Positions 47,038 to 55,613 of a DNA stretch of 64,000 nucleotides are shown one piece after another. How positions within the stretch are numbered: the stretch's first letter is position 1; each line of letters starts with the position of its first letter. The DNA lies in assembly GCF_001061665.1 (NCBI RefSeq), contig NZ_JVSP01000003.1, forward strand, positions 82,252-146,251, written 5' to 3'. The notes below the pieces were generated by a model, which ran no database searches, had not been told where the DNA came from, and worked only from the letters and a program-made list of their open reading frames with translations. The translations under genes and the position numbers were made by a program. The DNA is from Rothia mucilaginosa. Its GTDB lineage: Bacteria > Actinomycetota > Actinomycetes > Actinomycetales > Micrococcaceae.

Positions 47038-47766
47038 TTATGCATCCTTAAAATTATTTTCTGTTCCGCTTCCGATAATTTTCCAATATCCCTCGGTATA
47101 TTTAAAAAAGTAGTTGAAGAGATCATCATTTTTATCTGTATTTGCTCGCTTGGTAATTTCTCCATCGGAGTCGATATACATAACGGTGCTCCAGAATCGG
47201 CGGAACTTCATGCGGTAGATTTTCTGTTTTTCGTCATAAATTAGGTCGCCCTCAACTTGATAGGAATCCAGACCGTCCACAACCCAACCACCACGCTTGT
47301 AGAGATCTTCAATATATTCATAAAATGGATATTCTTTAGAAGTTTTTTCAACATACTGGATGACTGGCGCACAATTTCCCGTTTGAATAGCGTAGTTATG
47401 GGCATTCAGCCAGTCTTCCATCATGCGGCTGAGGCCTTCTTCGGTCTCGGGGTACTGTTGCGGCTTGGCTTTCGGTAGAGGAACATTCTGTGCAGGGCCA
47501 TACGCGTCAGCCTTACGGTACTCGCCGTCGGGGGCCTTCGAGCCACCGGAATAACCGCGGGTAATGACCGGGCTCGGAGTAGCCGATGCAGAAGTAGCGT
47601 CAGATGCCGCAGCAGAAGCCGACGCCGACTCGCTCGGTGCGGCGGATGCGGTGGCTGCCGCCTCGTTAGAAGCCTGCTGGCCGCAGGCGGTAAGCAAGGC
47701 TCCCAGGCCCACAAGCACGCCGCTGCCCAGCAGGGTGCGGCGGGTCAAAGCGGAATCAGGTCCCAT
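47038..47766 (-). CDS. DUF6318-type lipoprotein
   Basis: 242 residues. RRTLLGSGVLVGLGALLTAC combines a twin-arginine-like start with lipobox LTAC. An Ala/Ser-rich linker to about residue 70 is followed by a compact domain: EEGLSRMMEDWLNAHNYAIQTGN, YEYIEDLYKRGGWVVDG and YFFKYTEGYWKIIGSG. This is the DUF6318 pattern known from Micrococcaceae surface lipoproteins; function unknown. ATG 47766 with GGAG six bases upstream is preferred to the TTG twelve bases earlier. Confidence 0.75.
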   Translation of the reverse strand: MGPDSALTRRTLLGSGVLVGLGALLTACGQQASNEAAATASAAPSESASASAAASDATSASATPSPVITRGYSGGSKAPDGEYRKADAYGPAQNVPLPKAKPQQYPETEEGLSRMMEDWLNAHNYAIQTGNCAPVIQYVEKTSKEYPFYEYIEDLYKRGGWVVDGLDSYQVEGDLIYDEKQKIYRMKFRRFWSTVMYIDSDGEITKRANTDKNDDLFNYFFKYTEGYWKIIGSGTENNFKDA

Positions 47767-47872
47767 TGGGTGCTCCAATCGTCGGTGATGGTGTGTATAT
47801 GTACTAGTCGAGAAGCTTTCTTTAGGTACAGCAACGTATCCAAAAGCGCCCAGACTAGGTGCCTCGCATTAT

Positions 47873-47890
47873 CGATGCACCGGTGCATCG
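47873..47890. promoter_or_regulatory. 18-bp perfect palindrome upstream of the DUF6318 operon
   Basis: CGATGCACCGGTGCATCG, 107 bp before the lipoprotein start. It has the size and symmetry of a dimeric regulator site. Confidence 0.5.
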
Positions 47891-48025
47891 CTTTGGGTCC
47901 CGACACCACCTTACAGGATGTTTGCCATCTTTTGCAGTCTTTTGAGGTTTTTGGTGGTGAAAGTTCGTTGTTCGAGCGTCTTCGTCTGCCGGGTGGTGTG
48001 TGCGGCTTCTCGTGTTGAGACTGGT

Positions 48026-48080
48026 CGATAGGGCGCCTTCACCGCGGGTTTAAAACCCGCGGTGAATACACGATCTATCG
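48026..48080. repeat. Nested palindrome with 14-bp core arms
   Basis: TTCACCGCGGGTTT (48038-48051) and AAACCCGCGGTGAA (48053-48066) around one A. An outer pair CGATAG (48026) / CTATCG (48075) continues the symmetry. Confidence 0.85.
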
Positions 48081-48098
48081 AAAACATCCACCTAAAAA

Positions 48099-48151
48099 AG
48101 CAGGCGGCCCCGGACACACACGCATCCGGGGCCGCCTGCCGCGGTTATTTA
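48099..48151 (-). terminator. Terminator module B behind the Sau3AI-like gene
   Basis: AGGCGGCCCCGGA / TCCGGGGCCGCCT arms with a T-rich exit on the minus strand (TTTTTTAGG). Sequence and flank match module A. Confidence 0.9.
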
Positions 48152-48161
48152 CATTCGATTA

Positions 48162-49673
48162 TTAGTCCCATTGACCTTCAATAATCTCCCGAACAAACCT
48201 TTTAGGAAGCCAGAAGGAGTGCTTTGTGATGTGGCGACCGTCGGGAAGCTCATCGGTGTCCTCGATGCGACCCCTTCCGACAAACTTACCAGGCTCAATC
48301 TCGTAATAACTATTATTGGCGTGCACCTTGGTATAAATGATTTTATTCTTCCTGCTCTGAGGGAAATTAGTTGAAACCCTGACTCCATTCTTGCCGTTTG
48401 GCCGGGGTGTGAGCTCAACACCTCGGTTGATAATATCTTTTGTCTCCTGCCGTACCCTCATTAATTCAGGCTCAAGAGATTCGGGGAATCCCCAGAACTT
48501 GACCTGATCCAGGCAGAAATCACCGGATTCATTCTCGCGGAAAATTACGAACAGAATCTTCTTTGAAAAAATTTCGGTATATACGTGAGAATCTTCCCAT
48601 TCCTCATTATCTTCATTTGCAAGTTCAATAAATGAATATGATTTAAAGGAAACATCTTCTTTAATGCTATTGTTTCGCTTAACTCGAATAGCTCGAATCA
48701 TCATATTTGCCTTTTTGAACTCGGTGGTATTTTCAATTTCCTGAGGGAGGTCAAGAAGTTGCATCATTTTTGTTACAATAGAGTTATTGCGACCCTTGGC
48801 GTTAAATTTAACATCAAACTCCTTGCAGAGTTCTTTCTCGCTTTTACCTTGATACTGCAGAATTTTTTCTTCAAGAATCTGAGTAAAAGGCTTCGAGGTA
48901 TCCTTGGTAGCTTGAGCAATACTCTCCAGTTCCTCGGAAGTAAAGATAGTCTCCTGGTAGAGACGTGTTATGTAGCTCTGTTTGAAAGACCAGGCTCTTT
49001 TGTTTGCCGGGGTGTCACTAAAAGGCTGAGAGGTAAGGTCCCTTCCCTTGCCGGCACCTTTGCGTGAGGTGGATAGGTACATGCCGTCCCTTTCGGAGAG
49101 CTCATGGGCACGCCCTTCTTTAATTTTTTGTGCAATTTTCTGGTAATCGCTAATAATTGTTGGCAAGTCCTCTTCAAGGATTTTTAGAAGATGAACTTTA
49201 GCAATTTTATTTTTTAGAATATCTTGGTTTTTGATGAAATGGTAAGGAAGGAGGAGGATGGCCCCTCCTTTCTTCCATGCATGAGATTTGTAAAAATCAT
49301 CTAGGTTTTCATTCATATAATTAATATTTCCAAGGACCAAGCGTTCTTTGGCGGAAATTTTTTCATCTTTATTTACTTTGAAGGGGGTAACTTTAAGTTC
49401 GACTCCTACCTTGTTAAAGTCGGGTTCGGTTGAGCTGTTGGTGGGTATGCCAAAATAATATTTTTCAATATATGTCCCGTACTGCCCCTTTGACGCACTA
49501 CTAATTTTTTTGTCTGGTGTGGTGGAGGGGGTTTGATTGATGTAGTCCTGATAAGTCTTGTAGGGGGATTCCTGGAAGGCCTTGAGGATATCGACAAACT
49601 CCACTCCTACTACTTTTTGAGCATATTTGTAGATGCTCTCGATATCTGAGTCATCATAGTTGAATAGCTCCAC
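48162..49673 (-). CDS. Sau3AI/MutH-family type II restriction endonuclease
   Basis: 503 residues, near the length of Sau3AI. The N-terminal MutH-like domain has Glu70 in YGTYIEKYYFG and Asp85 plus E92-L-K94 in PDFNKVGVELKVTP, the D-x6-ExK metal site with family spacing. A second, catalytically blank MutH-like half begins near residue 240, as in Sau3AI. It would cut GATC, blocked by cytosine methylation, if specificity is conserved. GAGGAG lies before GTG 49673. Base composition is clearly lower in GC than the flanks. It is divergent from the methyltransferase gene. Confidence 0.88.
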   Translation of the reverse strand: MELFNYDDSDIESIYKYAQKVVGVEFVDILKAFQESPYKTYQDYINQTPSTTPDKKISSASKGQYGTYIEKYYFGIPTNSSTEPDFNKVGVELKVTPFKVNKDEKISAKERLVLGNINYMNENLDDFYKSHAWKKGGAILLLPYHFIKNQDILKNKIAKVHLLKILEEDLPTIISDYQKIAQKIKEGRAHELSERDGMYLSTSRKGAGKGRDLTSQPFSDTPANKRAWSFKQSYITRLYQETIFTSEELESIAQATKDTSKPFTQILEEKILQYQGKSEKELCKEFDVKFNAKGRNNSIVTKMMQLLDLPQEIENTTEFKKANMMIRAIRVKRNNSIKEDVSFKSYSFIELANEDNEEWEDSHVYTEIFSKKILFVIFRENESGDFCLDQVKFWGFPESLEPELMRVRQETKDIINRGVELTPRPNGKNGVRVSTNFPQSRKNKIIYTKVHANNSYYEIEPGKFVGRGRIEDTDELPDGRHITKHSFWLPKRFVREIIEGQWD

Positions 49674-49868
49674 TGTCTTTGCTCCTCTGCTTGATTGATA
49701 TTGCCGATAATCATGCTGTGTTCTTGTTTCATGCTACGTCAGATACGACTGCTGCGCTCTTTGGATCGTCACGGATTCTTGCATAACCCGCTTGATCTGA
49801 ACAACTATTCTATGCTATAGTATTAGTATTCGAATATATTTACAGAGGACTATAAGGACTACTGACTC

Positions 49869-51188
49869 ATGGATCAGAAAACCACCAGCAGTAGCCAGCC
49901 TATCCGAGTTATCGAGCTTTTCGCCGGTGTAGGTGGCTTCCGCTTAGGATTTGAAGGCTATAACGCCAACGGCATGACCCTGCCCTCCGCAGGCCCCTTC
50001 ACGACTGTCTGGGCGAACCAGTGGGAGCCCCCGGGAACGGTTGGCCGTCAGTTTGCGGCCCGCTGCTACCAGGAACGTTTCGGTGAAGAAGCAAACCTCG
50101 AAAACCGTGACATTCACGCCGTACTTGATGACGTCGAGGCGGGCCTCTACGAAATTCCCGACGCTGACCTGCTCTGCGGTGGCTTCCCCTGCCAGGATTA
50201 CTCGGTTACCAAGCCGCTTTCGCAGTCGCACGGCATTGAAGGTAAGAAGGGCGTGCTCTGGTGGGATATTCACCGCGCGCTCGAACTCAAAACCCCCAAA
50301 TACGTTGTTCTGGAGAACGTTGACCGCCTGCTGAAGTCGCCCGCTAAGCAGCGAGGCCGCGACTTCGCCATTATGCTCTCCTGCTTCTACGCGCTCGGCT
50401 ACAGCGTCGAATGGCGCGTTATCAACGCGGCAGAGTACGGCTACCCGCAGAAGCGTAAGCGCGTCTACATTTACGCCGAACACAACGCCCCCGAATGGGA
50501 TTTGTCGCGCCGCATCACCCACACCGGTGTTTTGGCAGAAGCGTTCCCGGTCAAAACTGCAGAATCTGAGGGTCTTCTCTCCGTCTTCGAAGAGCTCAAT
50601 GAGGCCGATGAGTTCACCATCTCCGATGACCCCTACTACGAGACGGAACACTTCGGAATTGGCGCTAAGACCTCGCCCTTCCAGATTGCCGGTGTTATGC
50701 AGAACGGCACCGTGCTCACCAGCAAGGTAGAGCCCGACTACCGCGGCGAATTTAAGACGCTCGGTAACGTCGTTCTTCCCGACTCTGAGGTGCCGGAACA
50801 GTTCTTTATTGCTCCTGACAAGGTGCCTTCTTGGGAGTACCTCAAGGGTGCGAAGAAGGAAAAGCGCATCAATAAGGCAAGTGGCTTTGAATACTTCTAC
50901 ACCGAAGGCTCAATGTCTTTCCCTGACCCGCTCGACCGCCCGGCGCGTACTATCCTGACCGGCGAAGGAGGCTCGGGTGCCTCCCGCTTCAAGCATGTTG
51001 TGATTGGCGATTCTGGTGCGTACCGCCGTCTTGTGCCCGATGAGCTGGATCAGCTGCAGGGATTCCCCCGCGGCTGGACTGACACCGGCATGAGCGACGG
51101 TAACCGTGCCTTCTGCATGGGTAATGCTCTTGTGGTGGGTATTCCGCACGAAATCGGTAAGGCTATCGCCCGCCGACACAACCAATAA
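49869..51188 (+). CDS. DNA (cytosine-5-)-methyltransferase, partner of the Sau3AI-like enzyme
   Basis: 439 residues. Motif I VIELFAGVGGFRLGF, motif IV with catalytic Cys GGFPCQDYSVTK, motif VI VLENVDRLLK, motif VIII EYGYPQKRKRVYIYA, target-recognition region roughly 230-350, and motifs IX-X RRLVPDELDQLQGFPRGW and MGNALVVGIPHEIGKAI. It would protect the genome at the partner's site; GATC is likely by pairing. The 195-bp divergent gap to the nuclease gene is AT-rich (TATAGTATTAGTATTCGAATA) and must carry both promoters. AAGGA lies 12 bases before ATG. Confidence 0.92.
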   Translation: MDQKTTSSSQPIRVIELFAGVGGFRLGFEGYNANGMTLPSAGPFTTVWANQWEPPGTVGRQFAARCYQERFGEEANLENRDIHAVLDDVEAGLYEIPDADLLCGGFPCQDYSVTKPLSQSHGIEGKKGVLWWDIHRALELKTPKYVVLENVDRLLKSPAKQRGRDFAIMLSCFYALGYSVEWRVINAAEYGYPQKRKRVYIYAEHNAPEWDLSRRITHTGVLAEAFPVKTAESEGLLSVFEELNEADEFTISDDPYYETEHFGIGAKTSPFQIAGVMQNGTVLTSKVEPDYRGEFKTLGNVVLPDSEVPEQFFIAPDKVPSWEYLKGAKKEKRINKASGFEYFYTEGSMSFPDPLDRPARTILTGEGGSGASRFKHVVIGDSGAYRRLVPDELDQLQGFPRGWTDTGMSDGNRAFCMGNALVVGIPHEIGKAIARRHNQ

Positions 51189-51209
51189 GACATAACCAGT
51201 AAAACGCAC

Positions 51210-51249
51210 AGGAGGTGCAGTAGCCCAAAAGCTACTGCACCTCCTTTTG
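51210..51249. terminator. Bidirectional terminator between methyltransferase and HNH genes
   Basis: AGGAGGTGCAGTAGC (51210-51224) pairs with its complement at 51231-51245 and is followed by TTTTG. Confidence 0.9.
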
Positions 51250-51278
51250 CATGCCCGACGGCCTAAACCAGAGCAGAC

Positions 51279-52361
51279 CTAGACTAGCGCCTCCTCAAGC
51301 CAGTTCAAGCCCGAGCGGTGCTCATCCAACAACTCAAGAGCCCGGTTAGGCAACTCAACCTTCAGACGAGCACCCGCCAACGACTGATACTGCGTATTCC
51401 CCAAGCCGGGATGCAGAAGAAGAGTCCGCGAAGAACTCACACCCACCAGCTCACTATCAAAAAGCTTATGCAGATCCTTGCGCAGAAGCAGACCCTCATC
51501 CACACGGTGCTCGCCCTCGCGCGCATAGCTGTACAGGTGCGCCGCATCCAGCGCCGCCGTGTGGCAAGCACCCGTAAACGCACACATGTTTCCGAAGCGG
51601 TTCAACAGCTCCTGGCGGAACTGCGGCTGACCTTTACGAGCCCTGACGGTGCGCATCGTAAAACCGCCACGAGGATTCACAGGTACCCCGTGGGCATCCC
51701 CCAGAGGAAGCAGGTGAATACCCGAAGTGTTCAGGCTTTCAAGCCACTCAAGGACTTTCGCGGTATCGAGGGCAACAATGCTGTTCTGAGTGTTGTACTT
51801 GCCCGGAACGCTCAGATTCTTGAATGAGTCCTTATCTGCTGCGCCAATCAGCTCAGTCCAGGTATCGCCGTAGTAGGCGACGAACCGTTGAACCCTCTTT
51901 GCCTCTTGGGGTGGATTCTTGTGTAGTCGTTGAAGGGGTTTCAGACCATCGGGACGCAGGCAACGTCCATCGCATCGCCACAATCCGTCAGACCTGAGAG
52001 TCATACGGCTGTTACCGCATCGGGGGCAGACAGTCAGGATTTTGTTCTCATCCGTGACCTCAATCTTGCGAATAACTGCACTCCCAAGAAGAATCGAATT
52101 ATCTCGAATCAGTACGAAATCTCCTTCTCGGATGTCTTGTCCGTTGGGCACCCTCGAGTCGTAAACGTAGCGGAACTCCAGGGCGTCATCGTAGACTTTG
52201 CCGCTGGCGGCGCTTCGGTTCTCTTCGTCGGGAACGGAGCGTAGCAGCCATGCCTGTGGGAGCCGCATGTCAGTTGAAGCGTGTTTGCTCGGGAGGCTGA
52301 GGGTAGTCACCACGGACGGGAGAACGAGGTCCGGCAGTGAGGGCGTTGAGTTGTTGTCCAT
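51279..52361 (-). CDS. HNH endonuclease with N-terminal beta domain and zinc knuckle
   Basis: 360 residues in three parts. Residues about 30-105 form a beta-rich domain (EGDFVLIRDNSILLGSAVIRKIEV) that resembles PUA/EVE-type readers. Then a zinc knuckle ILTVCPRCGNSRMTL...WRCDGRC. The C-terminal nuclease has GACHTAALDAAHLYSYA and GLLLRKDLHKLFDSELV, an HNH pattern seen in restriction-type proteins. It is convergent with the methyltransferase gene across a terminator and has a -10 box six bases from its ATG. It probably belongs to the same defence island. Whether it reads modified or plain DNA is open. Confidence 0.8.
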   Translation of the reverse strand: MDNNSTPSLPDLVLPSVVTTLSLPSKHASTDMRLPQAWLLRSVPDEENRSAASGKVYDDALEFRYVYDSRVPNGQDIREGDFVLIRDNSILLGSAVIRKIEVTDENKILTVCPRCGNSRMTLRSDGLWRCDGRCLRPDGLKPLQRLHKNPPQEAKRVQRFVAYYGDTWTELIGAADKDSFKNLSVPGKYNTQNSIVALDTAKVLEWLESLNTSGIHLLPLGDAHGVPVNPRGGFTMRTVRARKGQPQFRQELLNRFGNMCAFTGACHTAALDAAHLYSYAREGEHRVDEGLLLRKDLHKLFDSELVGVSSSRTLLLHPGLGNTQYQSLAGARLKVELPNRALELLDEHRSGLNWLEEALV

Positions 52362-52367
52362 AGAAGC

Positions 52368-52373
52368 AGCCTA
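52368..52373 (-). promoter_or_regulatory. -10 box TAGGCT for the HNH gene
   Basis: Six bases before ATG 52361 on the minus strand. Confidence 0.4.
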
Positions 52374-52478
52374 GCAGCCCGGGCGGTTTGTTGCTGCCTG
52401 GGTGGTCACCGGCTCACGGGGTAGGGGTTGTGGGCGGCGGGATCCTGTAATTACAAAAATCCTGCCCCGCATCTTCCT

Positions 52479-52545
52479 CGAAAAGCCACATGTGTTTCGA
52501 GAAGCCACGTAACATGTTGCTTTTCGAAACACATGTGGCTTCTCG
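52479..52545. repeat. 67-bp palindromic repeat, copy 2
   Basis: Same length and same outer about 22 bases on each side as copy 1 (45609-45675); the centre differs but stays palindromic (AAGCCACGTAACATGTTGCTTTT). Confidence 0.92.
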
Positions 52546-52696
52546 GCGATTAAACTTGGCGCAATAAAAACAGCACCCCGCATAAGTAACATTCACCAGT
52601 CACAATGCTATTGATTCGCATCACACTCCGGTGTTTTTAGGTATTCTTGGGGTAACACTCAGACAGAAGCCCGCCCTCCTCCTCGAAAGGGGCCGC

Positions 52697-53137
52697 ATGA
52701 AAACCTTCTGGACCAACCTACCCCTCACCATCCGCGCGGCAGTCATCTTCTGCTACGCCTACGCCGCGGTGCGCATCCTCAACCTCTTCGCTGAGGTGGG
52801 CACCGCACCGCTGACCCCGCGCACGCTCCTTGACGGTGCCCTCACCGCCGCGCTCGTCGTCGGTGCTCTCGCCCTGTACCTGGGTAACGCCCTGGGTGCC
52901 GCTCTGCGCGCCCGGCGAGAAGGCTACGAGCCCCGTCCGGTCGGCATCATCGTCGCCTACGCCCTCTTCGTGGCGGCGTGTGCCTACCTTGTCTGCCGCC
53001 TCATCGCCTACACCGTGGAGGCGGGGCTCACCTGGCTCTTCCCGCCCGCCCTCGACCCGGTGCTGGTCGCGGTGAGTCTGGCTGTTCTTGGCGTAATCAA
53101 CTATGTGCGCCTCGAGCGCCGTACCCGCAAGGTCTAA
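52697..53137 (+). CDS. Small membrane protein, unknown function
   Basis: 146 residues with four predicted membrane helices (TIRAAVIFCYAYAAVRIL, LTAALVVGALALYLGNALG, VGIIVAYALFVAACAYLV, VLVAVSLAVLGVINYV) and basic loops (ALRARREGYEPR, RLERRTRKV). No family recognised. ATG 52697 has GAAAGGGG upstream. It lies just outside the right copy of the 67-bp repeat. Confidence 0.65.
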   Translation: MKTFWTNLPLTIRAAVIFCYAYAAVRILNLFAEVGTAPLTPRTLLDGALTAALVVGALALYLGNALGAALRARREGYEPRPVGIIVAYALFVAACAYLVCRLIAYTVEAGLTWLFPPALDPVLVAVSLAVLGVINYVRLERRTRKV

Positions 53138-53179
53138 CCGGGGAGTTGCACCAAAAGAAATCCCTGTAATTACAAAAAA

Positions 53180-53238
53180 TCTCCCGCACCGGGTGGAGCA
53201 CACCTTCACGGCATGCCCCCCAGTGCGGGAGATTTCTA
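53180..53238. terminator. Terminator between the membrane protein gene and pta
   Basis: AATCTCCCGCAC near 53180 pairs with GTGCGGGAGATT ending about 53236, A/T-rich on both ends. Confidence 0.75.
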
Positions 53239-53283
53239 TATCAACGGAACGCCGCAGCCTTCACGCTACAGCGCCGCTGCACC

Positions 53284-55374
53284 TTACAGGCTCTGTGCCT
53301 GAATTGCGGTGATCGCAACGGTGTTGATGATGTCCTCAACGGTGGTACCGCGCGACAGGTCGTTCACGGGCTTACGCAGACCCTGCAGAACCGGGCCCAC
53401 AGCGGCAGCACCCGAAGACTGCTGAACAGCCTTGTAGGTGTTGTTACCGGTGTTCAGGTCGGGGAAGACGAACACGGTAGCCTGACCAGCAACCTCGCTG
53501 CCGGGCAGCTTGGTCGACGCAATAGACATGTTCGAAGCAGCGTCGTACTGGATCGGGCCTTCAACCGCGAAGTCGGGGTTCGATGCGCGCACGATCTCGG
53601 TTGCCTCACGCACAACGTCCACGTCTGCGCCAGCGCCGGAGGTACCGGTCGAGTAGGACAGCATAGCAACCTTCGGCTCCACACCGAACTGGCGTGCAGT
53701 CTCTGCGGATGCCTTCGCAATGTCGGCCAGCTGCTCTGCGTTGGGGTTCGGGTTCACTGCGCAGTCGCCGTAGACCAGAACGCGGTCTTCCATCAGCATC
53801 AGGAAGACGGAGGAGACGATCTTGGTGCCGGGGCGGGTCTTGATGAACTCGAGCGAGGGGCGGATGGTGTTCGCGGTGGTGTTCACTGCACCGGAAACCA
53901 TGCCGTCGGCGATGCCCTTGTAGACGAGCATGGTACCGAAGTACGAGGGGTCGGTCATGCGCTCGCGAGCAGCCTCGATGGTGACACCCTTGTGTGCACG
54001 CAGCTCGGCGTAGGTTGCTGCGAAGTCCTCGGAGTACTCGTTGTTCTCGATGTCGATGATGCGGATCGAGCTGGGCAGCTCAATGCCCTCAGCCTGGCAA
54101 ATCTCTGCAATCTTGGCGGGGTTGCCGAGCAGGATCAGGTCGCAGAAGTCGCGGCGTGCAATGATTTCGGATGCACGCAGGATACGCACGTCGTAACCCT
54201 CGGGCAGGACCACGGAGCGGCGGTTTGCGCGTGCGGTCTCGATGAGGTTGTGCAGGAAGCGCAGCGGGGTCATGGAAGCCGGGCGCTCGATGGACAGGCG
54301 GGACAGCAGCTCGTCCTTGTTGACGTGCTCGTCCCAGCCACCCAGGGCGGCGGCCAGCTTGCGCTGGTGACCGCTCTCGAGGGAGCCGTGCACGCGGGAG
54401 ACGGCGCGTGCGGACTTGAAGGTGTCGTGCTCGGTGGACAGCACCGGGAAGGGTGCGTTCTTGATGAGCTCGCCCACGGCGGTGTGCTGGCCGGAAACGT
54501 CGTCCAGGCCGCCGGTGAGCAGCACGCCCGAGGGAGCGGGGAAGGACGGTGCCAGTGCGGAGGCCAGGGTTGCGGCCACGATGTCTGCACGGTCGCCGGG
54601 GACAATCACGAAGTCGCCGTCGACGAACTGGCCCAGGAAGTTGGAGACGGTCATGGCGGCGACCTTGATGCCGTGAATATCGCGGCTGAGGTCCTCAGCC
54701 TTCACGCCGGCGGTGTCGAGCTTGAGGGCCTCGGCAACCTCACCGACGGTCGGAGCGGTCAGCTCGGAAATCTCGGGCAGCACGTAGACGGGCAGGTTTG
54801 CCTCGCCGCGCTTGACGGACTTCTCGATGTCCTCGCGCAGGGTGGGCTCTGCACGGTTGACGATGACGGCGAGCAGGTCAGCCTTGGATGCGGTCAGCTC
54901 GGTGCGGGCCACGTCAACGGCGGTGACTGCCTCTTCGACGGTGGCTTCCTGCGCACCGACGATGGCGACGACGGGCAGGCCCAGGTCGCGTGCAATCTGG
55001 ACGTTCAGGTCGAATTCGACTGCGAGTGCGTTGGCGGGCAGGTAGGCGCCGTCAACAATCACGACGTCGCTGTTGGCTGCGACCTTCTCGTAGGCGGATA
55101 CCGCGCGGGAGGAAATCTCTTCGGTGTCGCCCTCAGCGATGAGTGCGAGTGCGTCGTTCATGGAGACGGCGCCGCCGACCTGCTCCTCGGAGAGGTTGAA
55201 GTGCTCGCGAATCAGGCGTGCTACGGGGTCGTCAGCGATGGTTGCGCCGTCGAAGACGGGGCGGAAGAAGCCGACGCGGTCCGCGCGCTTAATCAGGGAG
55301 TCTGCCAGGCCCAGGGCAATCAGGGACTTGCCCGAGTTCGGGGACGTAGCGGAGAGGTAAAGACCGGTGGTCAT
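53284..55374 (-). CDS. pta: Phosphate acetyltransferase, long form
   Basis: 696 residues. N-terminal P-loop-like domain (YLSATSPNSGKSLIALGL) of DethiobiotinSynth type, middle DRTGG domain (GDFVIVPGDRADIVAATLAS), C-terminal PTA_PTB catalytic domain (VVLPEGYDVRILRASEIIAR, SYSTGTSGAGADVDVV, GPIQYDAASNMSIASTKLPGS). Interconverts acetyl-CoA and acetyl phosphate. In many actinobacteria pta is followed at once by ackA. Here the next downstream gene is an unrelated convergent membrane protein gene, so acetate kinase must be elsewhere or absent. Confidence 0.95.
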   Translation of the reverse strand: MTTGLYLSATSPNSGKSLIALGLADSLIKRADRVGFFRPVFDGATIADDPVARLIREHFNLSEEQVGGAVSMNDALALIAEGDTEEISSRAVSAYEKVAANSDVVIVDGAYLPANALAVEFDLNVQIARDLGLPVVAIVGAQEATVEEAVTAVDVARTELTASKADLLAVIVNRAEPTLREDIEKSVKRGEANLPVYVLPEISELTAPTVGEVAEALKLDTAGVKAEDLSRDIHGIKVAAMTVSNFLGQFVDGDFVIVPGDRADIVAATLASALAPSFPAPSGVLLTGGLDDVSGQHTAVGELIKNAPFPVLSTEHDTFKSARAVSRVHGSLESGHQRKLAAALGGWDEHVNKDELLSRLSIERPASMTPLRFLHNLIETARANRRSVVLPEGYDVRILRASEIIARRDFCDLILLGNPAKIAEICQAEGIELPSSIRIIDIENNEYSEDFAATYAELRAHKGVTIEAARERMTDPSYFGTMLVYKGIADGMVSGAVNTTANTIRPSLEFIKTRPGTKIVSSVFLMLMEDRVLVYGDCAVNPNPNAEQLADIAKASAETARQFGVEPKVAMLSYSTGTSGAGADVDVVREATEIVRASNPDFAVEGPIQYDAASNMSIASTKLPGSEVAGQATVFVFPDLNTGNNTYKAVQQSSGAAAVGPVLQGLRKPVNDLSRGTTVEDIINTVAITAIQAQSL

Positions 55375-55613
55375 ATTCTACTTTCCTTCGGTGGGGTGGC
55401 GTTCGGCGCCGGTACCGCGCGTGCGCAGGGGTTCCCTGTGTCTGTGCGGTGTGCGTCGAGCGTAGGTCACTTTCTATGTTAAGACTTTGCGGGTGTGGTG
55501 CCTAACAGCGTTCAGGGTGCGATGTGTCGCACGGCGTCCCGGGCGGGGCCGCCGCGTGCCTCGCGGTGCCCGCAGCTGCTGGACTAGCCGTCTGGCCCGC
55601 CCGTTTACGGGTT

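Noticed and set aside
53992-55482. 496-residue frame opposite pta
   Set aside because: Low-complexity Gly/Val product; pta motifs are on the other strand.
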